Assembly (NCBI GenBank): GCA_033964015.1 | Contig: CM066924.1 | Span: 558,001-622,000 of the forward strand | Direction of reading: 5' to 3' | Source: Scolanthus callimorphus | Taxonomy: Eukaryota > Cnidaria > Anthozoa > Actiniaria > Edwardsiidae | DNA: 64,000 nt | Shown: positions 47,463 through 59,454 of the stretch, in pieces | Numbering within the stretch: position 1 is the stretch's first letter | Layout of the letters: the number at the start of each line of letters is the position of its first letter | Translations under genes and position numbers: made by a program | Notes under the pieces: generated by a model | What the model saw: only the letters and a program-made list of their open reading frames with translations | What the model was told of the DNA's origin: nothing | The model's database searches: none

Positions 47463-48342
47463 GGGAGCATTCATAATTTATCTAGAGGGGGGGCTATGAT
47501 GATTTTGAGGGGGGCCTCTCTTTTTCTCTAATATCATTTAGGGGGGGCTATGGAAAATTTCCAACAAAAATAACACCGAGCACAGGGGGGCCAACCATTT
47601 TTTCCAAAAAAGTATACGAATATAAACGGTGTTTACATCTTATTGTCACCCAATTCAGATCATGTGATGATTCCTTTGGGTGGGTACTTTTGTTAGTTCT
47701 GCACATACACTCGTGTCGGGTGAGAAAAATTTGACAGTTGTAACTCGATTTGGTCTATTCCTGTTTTTTATTTCATTGTGACAAATGTTGATACTGAGAA
47801 CTAAAGTACGAACTAGAAGCATGGCGTCCACTCCTTGTGCTGCAAGGTCTCTTTGCCAGTGGCTTAAACTCTCGCTCTCCTCACTCTCGCTCTCCTCGCT
47901 CCATGTAATTCGCCCAAGATCTACAGTGTTGTCGCCATTGTCATCATCATCTGACATTGCTTTCGAGTCTTGTAAAATACGTTGTCCTGTTACTGTCATG
48001 GTTCTTAATGCTTCAGCCCTGGTCTCTTTCAAATGAGTGATAATCAGTTCCGGTTTCTCTTTTTTTCAGCTTTCAGAAACGTAAAGAGAGTTCAGCTCTT
48101 CATTAAAAAGCTGCTCTTCCCAATTGTAATATTTGTAGCGTAAATTTGTATGTGTATGTGTGTGTGTGTCGGGGGGGGGGGGGGGGGGGGGCTATGATAT
48201 TTTTCTTTCATTAATTGACATCTAATGAGGGGGGGGTCAGGGAAAAAGCCCTGGGATCATCAGGGGGGGGCTTCAAAATATGAACAGAAAAAAATAAGGA
48301 AATCATCATAGGCCCCCCTCTAGATAAATTATGAACGCTCCC
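47463..48342. mobile_element. 880-bp PIF/Harbinger-like element with TAA target duplication
   Basis: The ends GGGAGCATTCATAATTTATC and GATAAATTATGAACGCTCCC are inverted for about 43 bp. They are flanked on both sides by TAA, the target duplication expected of PIF/Harbinger transposition. A minus-strand frame at 47655-48032 has an acidic N-terminal half (MSDDDDNGDNTVDLGRITW) of unknown origin and no transposase motifs. Two G-runs lie just inside the right arm. A degraded relative lies at about 48425-48610. Confidence 0.75.
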
Positions 48343-48345
48343 TAA

Positions 48346-49262
48346 TGGAGAATATTTACATTGGTTAACTACTATAAATAAAATAACTGTCGAAAAAACA
48401 TACAAGTAGGTTGTCACGTGATAAAGCGTAACAGATAATTTATCTAGAGGGAGGCGATGATTTCCTTTTTTCTTCTTTTCCATTTTTTTTCTTTAAATTT
48501 TTTGAAGTCCTCACTGATGATCTCAGGATTTTTTTCTGACCCCCTAAAGAGATGTCAAATTAATAAAATAAAAATATCATAGAACTCCTCCCCCCCCCCC
48601 CCACCCCGCAGCACAATTATACATGTCAAACCCACCCTTAGCCATATCAAACTCTTGTGACAGTTATTGATCCTGAAGATTACTATTAATCTTATTTATT
48701 ACATGTAATCTTAAATCTCTCAGCATCTTAAATTCAAAATTGTTTTATATGTGACATTCTTGAGCACAAGCAGCACCAGTGTAGTGGGTTCCCTGTGGTG
48801 AATTGCGTGTGTGCAGTGGTCTCTCAGAGGGATTGGACTTCTCCAGAAAACAGCGCCGATCCGAGTGTCTCTTTGTGTTCATGGGTTTTGAGGCCTGCTC
48901 TAAGGTGCACAGAGCTGATCAGTTATGGTCAGTTATGTTTTTTTTCTAGCGTAAATTGTATTTAGTCAAACACAAACGCTAAAAACATGTTACCGTGCTC
49001 TATTTGCTTCTTCGCTCGGAACCTTGTTTGGTTTTGTAGCGCCAACAGCCACATTGCAGCTACCCTGAACTCAAATTCCTGAGTGCAAAATAATCGATCG
49101 GCATAAAAACTATCTTGTTCCTAAAGCCCATGTAACGCCCATCAGTACCCAGAATGCACTGCGCCTGTTTTCGCTTTCACTTGCTTACGCGGTGTGTCAG
49201 TGAGTCGACCGAGATTTGCCTAATTCATCTTAGCAAAGAACCAGAGTTTATCCAATCAAGGT
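48346..49262. other. Upstream region of the BTB gene
   Basis: It has a degraded copy of the 47463 element, a C-run near 48588-48602, and then non-repetitive sequence. The promoter and 5' UTR of the BTB gene should lie within the last few hundred bases; no TATA box is clear. Confidence 0.45.
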
Positions 49263-50564
49263 ATGGATACAGAATGGCAAACAACAAGGCCGACAATCAA
49301 GGAGCGGAACCGATACATGTATAATAATAAGCTACATAGTGATGTGGAGTTCTCGGTCGTAAACGCCGATGGAGCCACCATTACCATCCCAGCTCACAAG
49401 TACGTGTTGGGGATAAGTAGTCCTGTGTTCGAGGCCATGTTCTATGGTGATCTAGCCGAGACAAGCTCCACTATCAGCCTTCCTGATTGCACTAGTGACG
49501 GGATACTGGAACTCTTTCGCTATATCTACTATGATGAAGTGCAACTAACCGGAAGTGTTGTCATGGAGGTTTTATACCTTGCTAGGAAGTACAATGTACC
49601 ATCTCTAGTGGAAAAGTGCTCTATGTATCTAAGGAAAGAGCTTACTCCTCAAGATGTCTTTATTGTTTTGGCACAAGCGCAGAAACTTGGCGTCGAAAAG
49701 ATACAAAATATCTGTTGGGACATTGTTGACAATCAAACCCTGGAAGCCGTGACGTCTGAATCCTTTCTGGGTGTCACGCAAGAATTGTTGTGTGACGTAT
49801 TGGAGCGAGATTCCCTCAAGATCCCCTCTGAGCTGCAACTGTTTAAAGCAGTAAACCGATGGGCAGAAAATAAAGTCCAAGAGAAAGGTTTAGAGGTAGG
49901 GGGAGAGACCAAGAGAGGTGTACTGGGCGAAAAGGTAATTCATCTTATCAGATTTCCAAGCATGTCTATGGAGGAATTTGGCCAACAAGTGATGACCAAA
50001 GAAATACTCAACATGGCGGAAGTAACTGAAGTGATTCTTTATCTCAGTGCGAATGGAGGCAAACCACAACTAAAGTTATTCAAAGCAGACCAGAGAGGTC
50101 TAAAGACATGTGTGAAAGCTGGTATATGTAAAAGATTCGAGTCATTTAGGTTCTATTTGGGCCGACAGGCTGTGTTCGCACAAGTAACAAACGACCTTCT
50201 ATTCACTGTAAATAGGAGCATCGAACTGACTGGCCTAACGTTATTTAGTAGTGATATACGTCGTCATCTATATTCTGTTGTTCTATATAAAAATGATTCT
50301 CTGGGTATCCCTTGTGATTTGACATTCGTCAAAGGGAAACACCCAGATGATGACTATCTGTGTTTCACAGTGAACTTTCATGTTCCAGTTCGTCTTGCTG
50401 CAGATACTCCATATCGCATAACAGCAGAGATAAGTGGTTCTCCTATATGTTCTGGAGGACATCGCAAACAAACCATCCAATGTGAAGATGGTGTAATCTT
50501 CCAATTTAGGTCTTTTAGCTCTAGTGAAGACCAGTTTCCAGAACTGTTTTACAAACTAACATAG
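49263..50564 (+). CDS. BTB-BACK-PHR domain protein (BTBD1/2/3/6 group), intronless, 433 aa
   Basis: Members of this group are substrate adaptors for Cullin-3 ubiquitin ligases (known for the family). The BTB domain is at about residues 25-127: HSDVEFSV, then IPAHKYVLGISSPVFEAMFY and LELFRYIYYDEV, then LARKYNVPSLVEKC. The BACK domain is at about 131-240 (LAQAQKLGVEKIQNICWDIV, LFKAVNRWAENK, IRFPSMSMEEF). The PHR-like beta-sandwich runs from about 285 to the end (NRSIELTGLTLFSS, PYRITAEISGSP, GVIFQFRSF). Its 433 residues fit the family, which usually has introns in vertebrates; here it is one uninterrupted frame, so a retrocopy origin is possible. The start is the first ATG of the frame and precedes the BTB by a normal distance. 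A TTAA-flanked element begins 100 bp after the stop. Confidence 0.93.
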   Translation: MDTEWQTTRPTIKERNRYMYNNKLHSDVEFSVVNADGATITIPAHKYVLGISSPVFEAMFYGDLAETSSTISLPDCTSDGILELFRYIYYDEVQLTGSVVMEVLYLARKYNVPSLVEKCSMYLRKELTPQDVFIVLAQAQKLGVEKIQNICWDIVDNQTLEAVTSESFLGVTQELLCDVLERDSLKIPSELQLFKAVNRWAENKVQEKGLEVGGETKRGVLGEKVIHLIRFPSMSMEEFGQQVMTKEILNMAEVTEVILYLSANGGKPQLKLFKADQRGLKTCVKAGICKRFESFRFYLGRQAVFAQVTNDLLFTVNRSIELTGLTLFSSDIRRHLYSVVLYKNDSLGIPCDLTFVKGKHPDDDYLCFTVNFHVPVRLAADTPYRITAEISGSPICSGGHRKQTIQCEDGVIFQFRSFSSSEDQFPELFYKLT

Positions 50565-51059
50565 TGATCGTAGTGGCTTTTTTAAAATTTTCAGAAAATA
50601 GTATAGACCGACTTACATAGTTAACACTTCCAGGGATCAACCTTAAACCTTTCCTGATATTAAGGAGGCTGCCTACAATATTTTCTGCCCCCGACCACCA
50701 AACTTTGTTTGCCTGCTGTACAAACTTGTACCGGTCTGAGCTTTCACATGGTTACCCTGGAGGGTTTGGACTTTATGTAATGTGTATTTTGTTGTGATCG
50801 GAGTTGCTATAGCAACGTAATAAGCACACCCTTGTTTATTATTAGGGCCCAGTAGAAACGTTGCTCGACCTAAACTTTTAAAATGACACCCCTCGCACTA
50901 ATCCCTGAGTAGCAGACAATAATCCCAGCAAGTTTGGAGAGAATTCATTGGGCCGATTTTATGTTTTGAAGTATTTGCAGGACCGCTTTTACAAGTAAAA
51001 CTGAAGCTGGATCCAATAAAGCACCTATCAACCAGTAGATATATATGTAAGAAATAATA

Positions 51060-51125
51060 AAAACTTGAATGGTTGATTAACAGCTTATAATTTTCATAAG
51101 CTGTTAATCAACCATTCAAGTTTTT
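51060..51125. repeat. Perfect hairpin
   Basis: AAACTTGAATGGTTGATTAA and its reverse complement enclose a short CAGCTTATAATTTTCATAAGCTG loop region, giving an almost uninterrupted 66-bp palindrome inside the 7-kb element. Confidence 0.8.
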
Positions 51126-51589
51126 ACGATTTTATGTTATTCGAAAGGACTTTTAAAGCTCCAAAATATCAGAATTATTATGACGCGAAAGTTTTCTGTA
51201 AAAAAATGGCTGATATTTGCGTAATTAGAAGATCCTTGCCGCCCGAATTATCTACAAAACCAATGCAATATGTCAGCCAAATTTCCCTTCTTAGAATGCT
51301 TTCGATTTTGTTTGGCATGTGTTCAAGTATCGACAAGTAAACTGCGAAAGTTGAGAAATTTTGAGAGAGGTGCAGGATTGCATTTATCATTATATCAAGG
51401 CTGATTATCAAATTGTGATATATCATGATATTTCTTATATGTTTTTTGTATACTAGGCACATAATATCATGATATATCACTGGTCTGATAAGGGGTTGAT
51501 TTTTGATATTCAGTAATGGGTTTTATCATATAATCACCTGCTTATCATGATATTATCAGAATAATGAATTAAGGAAGAATTTCTCCTAA

Positions 51590-52340
51590 GGTCCATGATA
51601 TAGTGATAAATCATGATATTATCAGAATATTTAATTATCTAACAATTTCTTCTAATGCCCATGATATAGTGATAAATCATGATATTATCAGAATATTTAA
51701 TTATCTAACAATTTCTTCTAATGCCCATGATATAGTGATAAATCATGATATTATCAGAATATTTAATTAGCTAAGAATTCTTCTAATGCCCGTGATATAG
51801 TGATAAATCATGATATTATCAGAATATTTAATTATCTAACAATTTCTTCTAATGCCCATGATATAGTGATAAATCATGATATTATCAGAATATTTAATTA
51901 GCTAAGAATTTCTTCTATTATGCCCGTGATATAGTGATAAATCATGATATTATCAGATTATTTAATTAGCTAAGAATTTCTTCTAATGGCCATGATATAG
52001 TGATAAATCATGATAATATCAGAATATTTAATTAGCTAAGAATTTCTTTTAATGCCCATGATATAGTGATAAATCATGATAATATCAGAATATTTAATTG
52101 CTAAGAATTTCTTCTAATGCCCATGATATAGTGATAAATCATGATATTATCAGAATATTTAATTAGCTAAGGATTTCTTCTATGTCCATGATAAAGTGAT
52201 AAATCATGATATTATCAGAATATTTAATTAGCTAAGGATTTCTTCTATGTCCATGATATAGTGATAAATCATGATATTATCAGAATATTTAATTCACTCA
52301 GAATTTCTACTTAGGCCATGATATAGTGATAAATCATGAT
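51590..52340. repeat. 66-bp satellite, about 12 units
   Basis: The unit contains ATGATATAGTGATAAATCAT, GATATTATCAGAATATTTAA and TTTCTTCTAATGCCC. The spacing between the first units is exactly 66 bp (51595, 51661, 51727). The terminal units diverge. TCATGA palindromes occur in every unit. Confidence 0.9.
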
Positions 52341-52383
52341 TGAAATTCATTGAATTTCTTCTGCCATGTAGTACTAACACAAA

Positions 52384-52569
52384 TTAGTCAAATCACACTA
52401 GTGGTATATCATCAATGCTGCGTACTGATTGGTTGAGCTACTTGTAGGCTATAAGTTATAGCCTACTAGTAGCGAAAAGTGTCGCATTTGAAAGCCAGAA
52501 AATTGCAAATGACCAGAACAAAAACATTTTTTGGCAATACAAATTGACCTACTAGTGTGATTTGACTAA
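52384..52569. mobile_element. MITE with TTAGTCAAATCACACTA ends
   Basis: Left arm TTAGTCAAATCACACTAGTG, right arm CTACTAGTGTGATTTGACTA. A central GTAGGCTATAAGTTATAGCC pair also folds. It separates the two satellites. A half copy lies at about 6836-6920. Confidence 0.8.
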
Positions 52570-52739
52570 AACAATTATTCCTCTCGCCCTCGTGGCCTCT
52601 GAGTCAATCCATTCGGGCTCGAGGAATAATTGCTAAATAGTGAACTAACTTTCGCATTTTTAAAAGGAGGCCATGTGCATAGTAACTCGAGCACATGCTT
52701 TTCGAATAAGGCTATGTGTGTATTTGTAGAACGAGGCAA

Positions 52740-55625
52740 TGAATACAGTGAACTAGTTCTCTCTTCACTTTATTTTACTTTTTTTATGTGTATAGAGAAC
52801 TAGTTCTTTCCAGCACATTTGTAGAACGAGACTATGTGTATAGAGAACTAGTTCTTTCCTGCGCATTTGTAGAAGGATGCTATGTGTGTAGAGAACTAGT
52901 TCTTGCCTGCGCATTTGTAGAACGAGACTATGTGTATAGAGAACTAGTTCTTTCAAGCGCAATTATAGAACGAGGCTATGTGTATAGAGCACTAGTTCTG
53001 TCAAGCGCATTAACGAGGCTATGTGTATAGTGAACTAGTTATTTCCTGCGCATTTGTTGAATGCGGGTAGGGGTATAGAGAACTAGTTCTTTCCTGTGCA
53101 TTTGTAGAACGAGGCAATGTGTATAGAGAATTAGTTCTGTCAAGCGCATTTATAGAACGAGGCTATGTGTATAGTGAACTAGTTCTTTCCTGCGCATTTG
53201 TAGAATGCGGGTATGTGTATAGAGAAGTAGTTCTTTCCTGCGCATTTGTAGAACGAGGCAATGTGTATAGAGAACTAGTTCTGTCAAGCGCATTTATAGA
53301 ACGAGGCTATGTGTATAGTGAACTAGTTCTTTCCTGCGCATTTGTAGAATGCGGGTATGTGTAAAGAGAACTAGTTCTTTCCTGCTCATTTGTAGAACGA
53401 GGCAATGTGTATAGAGAACTAGTTCTGTCAAGCGCATTTATAGAACGAGGCTATGTGTATAGTGAACTAGTTCTTTCCTGCGCATTTGTAGAACGAGGTT
53501 ATGTGTATATGGAACTAGTTCTTTCCTGCGCATTTGTAGAAGGATGCTATGTGTGTAGAGACTAGTTCTTGCCTGCGCATTTGTAGAACGAGACTATGTG
53601 TATAGAGAACTAGTTCTTTCAAGCGCAATTATAGAACGAGGCTATGTGTATAGAGCACTAGTTCTGTCAAGCGCATTAACGAGGCTATGTGTATAGTGAA
53701 CTAGTTATTTCCTGCGCATTTGTTGAATGCGGGTAGGGGTATAGAGAACTAGTTCTTTCCTGTGCATTTGTAGAACGAGGCAATGTGTATAGAGAATTAG
53801 TTCTGTCAAGCGCATTTATAGAACGAGGCTATGTGTATAGTGAACTAGTTCTTTCCTGCGCATTTGTAGAATGCGGGTATGTGTATAGAGAAGTAGTTCT
53901 TTCCTGCGCATTTGTAGAACGAGGCAATGTGTATAGAGAACTAGTTCTGTCAAGCGCATTTATAGAACGAGGCTATGTGTATAGTGAACTAGTTCTTTCC
54001 TGCGCATTTGTAGAATGCGGGTATGTGTAAAGAGAACTAGTTCTTTCCTGCTCATTTGTAGAACGAGGCAATGTGTATAGAGAACTAGTTCTGTCAAGCG
54101 CATTTATAGAACGAGGCTATGTGTATAGTGAACTAGTTCTTTCCTGCGCATTTGTAGAACGAGGTTATGTGTATATGGAACTAGTTCTTTTCAAGCGCAT
54201 TTCTAGAACGAGGCTATGTGTATAGAGAACTAGTTTTGTCAAGCGCATTTATAGAACGAGGATATGTGTATAGAGAACTAGTTCTTTCCTGCGCATTTGT
54301 AGAACGAGGCAATGTGTATAGAGAACTAGTTCTTGCCTGCGTATTTGTAGAACGAGGCAATGTGTATAGAGAACTAGTTCTTTCCTGCGCATTTGTAGAA
54401 TGCGGGTATGTGTGTAGAGAACTAGTTCTTGCCTGCGTATTTGTAGAACGAGGCTATGTGTATAGATAACTAGTTCTTTCCTGTGCATTTGTAGAATGCG
54501 GGTATGTGTGTAGAGAACTAGTTCTTGCCTGCGCATTTGTAGAACGAGGTTATGTGTATAAAGAACTAGTGTTTCCAGCGCATTTGTAAAACGAGGCTAT
54601 GTGTTTAGGGCTAGTTCTTTCCTGCGCATTTTTAGAGCGAGGATATGTGTATAGAGAACTAGTTCTTTCCTGCGCATTTGTAGAACGAGGTTATGTGTAT
54701 AGAGAACTAGTTGTTCCCTGCGCATTTGTAGAACGAGGCTATGTGTATAGAGAACTAGTTCTGTCAAGCGCATTTATAGAACGAGGCTATCTGTATAGTG
54801 AACTAGTTCTTTCCTGCGCATTTTAGAATGCGGGTATGTGTATAGAGAACTAGTTCTTTCCTGCGCATTTGTAGAACGAGACTATTTGTATAGAGAACTA
54901 GTTCTGTCAAGAGCATATATAGAACGAGGCTATGTGTATTGTGAACTAGTTCTTTCCTGCACATTTGTAGAACGAGGCTATGTGTATAGAGAACTAGTTC
55001 TGTCAAGCGCATTTATAGAACGAGGCTATGTGTATAGAGAACTAGTTCTTTTCTGCGCATTTGTAGAACGAGTCTATGTGTATAGAGAACTAGATCTTTC
55101 CTGCGCATTTGTAGAACGAGGTTATGTGCATAGAGAACTAGTTGTTTCTAGCGCATTTGTAAAACGAGGCTATGTGTTTAGAGCTAGTTCTTTCCTGCGC
55201 ATTTGTAGAGCGAGGATATGTGTATAAGAGAACTAGTTCTTTCCTGCGCATTTGTAGAGCGAGGATATGTGTATAGAGAACTAGTTCTTTCCAACGCATT
55301 TGTAGAACGAGTATATGTGTGTAAAGAACTAGTTCTTTCCTGTGTATTTGTAGAACAAGGCTATGTCTATAATGAACTATTTCTTTTCGGCGCATTTGTA
55401 GAACGAGGATACGTGTATAGAGAACGATCATCCCCGACCCAAAAATATGGGAGTCCCCCCCCCCCCCCCCCCCCCCAGGCTATGTGTATAGTGAACTTAA
55501 GTTCTTTCCAGCGCATTTGTAGAACGAGGCTATGTGTATAGTGAGCTAGTTCTTTAAAGCGCATTTGTACAACAAGACTATGGTATAGTGAGCTGAGTTC
55601 TTTCCTGCGCATTTGTAGAACGAGT
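52740..55625. repeat. 48-bp satellite, about 58-60 units
   Basis: The unit reads TATGTGTATAGAGAACTAGT + TCTTTCCTGCGCATTTGTAG + AACGAGGC. Each unit contains the palindrome AGAACTAGTTCT. Because 48 is a multiple of 3, several frames stay open on both strands (YVYRELVLSCAFVERG on plus), which creates many spurious reading frames. A C-run interrupts it at about 55456-55477. Confidence 0.93.
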
Positions 55626-57669
55626 TTTGTGAATGACTGTTTCAACTCTGGCCTTAAGAATGAACTAGAGGCATTTGTGTGGAACATGTTCACTTGTAAA
55701 CCAGAAAGAAATAGTGAGCCGAAGCTCATCTGTTTCTTTGATTATTTTATTGTACCTTTTTGCCAAATGGTTGCAAACCCTAGTCCTGCTGGACTTCTAT
55801 AGGACTTGTCAAGAACGTGCCTGGCTATGATAACTTTATGATTATAAAATACTAACTGAGAGGACTGAAAATTCAGAATGCGGTTATTTGATATTATCGT
55901 GATATATCATACAAGTTCGTGATTATCTGATAAATCATGATATTCTCAGAACTAAAATGGAGATATTTACATAATATAGGGCAGTTTGATAATCTCATGA
56001 TATATCACAATATCACTCTGGCTTCAACAAATCTTGGCTGTTCATCACTTGACTGAGATTTGATAATGATAATTTGCTATTATTTTTTGATAATGATAAT
56101 TTGAGAAATGGGGAAAAACAATCATTTTATGATAATAAATTTTGATAATGCTTAGTTGAGATTTTCCAACTCATTTGTTAAATAATGATAGTGACATATC
56201 ATGAGATTATCAGAATATGACAGTGATATGATATTGGATAATTTGAGATCTGCAATAAAAGAAATATACAACAGTAATCATGATAATATCATTGATAATG
56301 ATATTTTGATATGCAAAGTGCAAATCGTTGAAATTTGAGATTATCACCAAAATATCACTCAAATTTCATGATATCATTTATCAATTTGATGATATACAAT
56401 CATGATATTTTGAGAAACCGCAATCCTGCACCTTAGTGGAAATTTTAGACAGAATTCTAAATCTTGCGTTTTTCTCACCTGACAAAAATCCCATGTGTCA
56501 ATTCTTTTGCAACTTCCGTAAATTATTATTGAATATGTACCAAAGATAACACCAAAGTCTTGAGTTCATTGAAGTATTTTAAGGCACCGAGAAAAAAATC
56601 CAAACTTCATTACTCTTTCGGTTTGCTTGTCCCGGTTTTTCATTGTACTATGTTTTCGCCTGTTGTAGCTTTCATGTAGATTACTCCTGTAGCTAACGAC
56701 ATTCCAGCGTGTTGTAGTTTTTGCGGCCATAGAATGCGCATTTATTTGACTCAAAGCGTAGCAAACAAAGTCACGCAATGAACAATACCAAAACATAGAA
56801 TTTCATATTTCGCACCATAGTGGTATATTTCATTTCAGATCTGATAACATTCAGTAGAAACATTCTGTTAAACTCAAAATATATATGACCAGATGCAACG
56901 TCTTTACAGCTTTGCTTCTTAGCACAGGCAGCCCAAGCTTACAATCTGTGCATTGAATGTGTGGGAACTGTAAGAATGAATTTTATATCGTTAATCTGAG
57001 AAAATAAAGATATTTATATCACATACCTTCATTTGAGTCTTTCTTCCTTCCCTTTATGCCACTTTGGGTTGAATAGTGACATTTTAACATTTTCTCCCGG
57101 GGTCTATAAAGATTTGGAAGGCTGGCAACTCAGACGCCATTTTGAAAAATACCACGCTACAAACACGCTACCAGCTGTATTCGAGGCCCCGAATTCCACT
57201 CAATTTTCAATTATTTGGCATTTGACCTCGGAAACATTAAAGTCAGATGATGTATCTTTCCTAACCAACTGAGCTATAACTTTCGAATTTGCTTTTTTCA
57301 CGTTCTATTTTAGCCTTTAAAAAAATTCAACCGGCAAAAGGGATGTTCAGTACGATCTGCCGGACAGTCGCAAATGAATTCTCTCCAAACTTGCTGGGAT
57401 TATTGTCTGCTACTCAGGGATTAGTGCGAGGGGTGTCATTTTAAAAGTTTAGGTCGACCAACGCGTCTTCTGGGCCCTAATAATAAAAAAGGGCGTGGCT
57501 ATTACGTTGCTATAGCAACTCCGATCACAACAATACACATTACAATAAAGTTCAAACCCTCCAGGGTAACCATGTGAAAGCTCAGACCGGTACAAGTTTG
57601 TGTACTTGAACAGCAGGCAAACAAAGTTTGGTGGTCGAGGGTAGAACAAATTGTAGGCAGCCTCCTTAA

Positions 57670-59454
57670 ATAGTCTTTTATAAAGATACTTTTTTACAAA
57701 AGCGATTTTTAAAAATTTTGCTGCACTTTATAGTAAGTGCCCTTTGAATTCCGAAAGAGTAGCTGCAGATTTTACATTATTGGGTTGGTTCCAGGAGAAA
57801 TGATATATGAAAAGGAATTATGTAAGTAGGCGGTGTTATATTGAGGCTGGGAGACATAGAGACACGATGAGCGTAGATTGTAACTAATAAGTCTTGGGCT
57901 ACTAAAAAATTAGAAATATACGGGGGTCCTTGTAGCCTATATGTGCCTTGAAAAAGAGGATAAGGGATTTGTTCAAGCGTCTAAGATCTAAAGTGCCCAT
58001 AGCGCCGAGTTGTAGCCAATATTCATAAGAGACAGTGTTTCCACGATTCAGCAAGATTCTGAGGGCATAAAAATTACAATATTCCAGTTTGTTACTTAGG
58101 GTTTTAGAAATACCGAGTTAGATAGGAGAACAGTATTATTTGAACATAACACTTATTATTATTCAGCCATGCCACTATCTCGGTTCTGATTGGCTAAGAG
58201 TACGCAGCGAAACCTTGTTGGCGCGCAGTGCCTGACGTCATACTACAGACATTAGGATTGATGCACTCTAATGACGTCATAACGCAAGCCAATAGGTTTG
58301 GCCGCCATCTTGGTTTTCATTTCCGAATTGAAAGCCGGTTTTGCGAATATTCTCGTTGAATCTGTTATGATTTTTGCCAAGAGATCATTGCTCAGGATAT
58401 CTAAACATCAACTATGGCTATTTGAATTGAATACAAAAGGAAAATACCAATGGACGTAAGATGAAGTTGAAAAACCGTGTCGCCGTGCACGGCCTCATCG
58501 TTGACTTCGTTTAGCTAGGTAAGAATTCTTGGTTGCTGAATAATAAAATAATTATTGAATTCGGTTTTCGCATGATAGTGAGATTTGTCAACGCCTCGAG
58601 TTTGTGTTATCCGCCTCAGCTTCGCTTCGGCAGATAACACAAACCTCGGCGTTGCCAAATCTCACTATCATGCTCAACCTCATCCAATAAGTGTTAATTA
58701 TTTGTAGTTTGTAGATTATTTGTTTGTAACAGGCTTTTTCCAAGCGAATACACATATAGCTTCAGATCCTCTGCCAGCATTATTGTAAATACAATGATAC
58801 AAATCGTTATATGCTGTCAATGTTTCCATGTAACTCATGTCTGAATGTCAGCTTACAATACCTGGAATTTAGAGTATTCTGCAACTGGCATCATATATAT
58901 AATTGTTAATACTACACATAATACATGTAGTTACAATTTTGTGGCCTTGAAGAAAACCGAAATGGCAACCATTTTGGCAGAATAGTGGCCCCTTGAACTA
59001 AGGAAAGGTGACAGGTTTCGACCCTTAAAAGTTAGATAAGAACGCGTGTCCCGTTTTTCATTTTCGTGCATTTTCTTACACTGTGACGAAAACACAAACA
59101 CGCATTGGCTGTGTACATACACCCACAACGTCCCAGTTGTTTATACATGCAAATCTAAGCAATTATTCGGCCTGAGTAAATCCGCCAAGCAGGGATGCCT
59201 CAGAATTTGATTTAGTTAATCCAACATTTGTTTTAGGTAGACGGCATTTCATACTAGAAATCTTTGGGTCTAGAATGTAGTAAGTTCGCCAAATGGTTCC
59301 CATTCGCTAGCTTCTCGCGTAAGGTCCTCCGAAACACAAGATTGGGTCAAAAACTTGCTATCGAATCGTCCGAGTTTCGGGTCACGAAATTGGTGCGACG
59401 AGGAATTGATCATTGCTGGATGAAATTCAGATAGATTTAATTATTTGAGAAGAA
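57670..59454. other. Intergenic with one foldback
   Basis: At 58570-58675, GCATGATAGTGAGATTTGTC and its reverse complement enclose CTCGAGTTTGTGTTATCCGC paired to GCAGATAACACAAACCTCG, a MITE of about 105 bp related to 27150-27240. Otherwise I see only non-coding sequence. Confidence 0.55.

Larger units (their letters stand above)
51367..56440. mobile_element. Nested inverted-repeat structure, about 5.1 kb
   Basis: AGGTGCAGGATTGC at 51369-51382 is mirrored by GCAATCCTGCACCT at about 56421-56434. Both ends are followed inwards by AT-rich TGATATATCATGATA-type palindromes (51400-51560; 55880-56410). It lies wholly inside the 7-kb element and holds both satellites. Confidence 0.55.
50664..57665. 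mobile_element. 7.0-kb TTAA-flanked element with about 300-bp inverted arms carrying satellites
   Basis: The left arm (50664-50955, starting GGAGGCTGCCTACAAT) and right arm (57365-57665, ending ATTGTAGGCAGCCTCC) are reverse complements over about 300 bp, with moderate divergence and small indels. TTAA stands on both outer sides (50660-50663, 57666-57669), as for piggyBac-type insertion. The body holds a hairpin (51060-51125), a nested inverted pair, a 66-bp satellite, a MITE and a 48-bp satellite. I find no transposase or other convincing gene. It is either a non-autonomous element that amplified satellites inside itself or a satellite block captured by one. Confidence 0.7.

Noticed and set aside
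51590..52340. CRISPR-like regular array
   Set aside because: The whole 66-bp unit is repeated, with no unique spacers, in an animal genome; it is a satellite.
52765..55541. Many reading frames of 65-129 codons on both strands (ELVLSCAFVERG, KELVLYTHSLVL)
   Set aside because: They are by-products of a 48-bp satellite whose length is a multiple of three; no start context, splice sites or flanking coding sequence.
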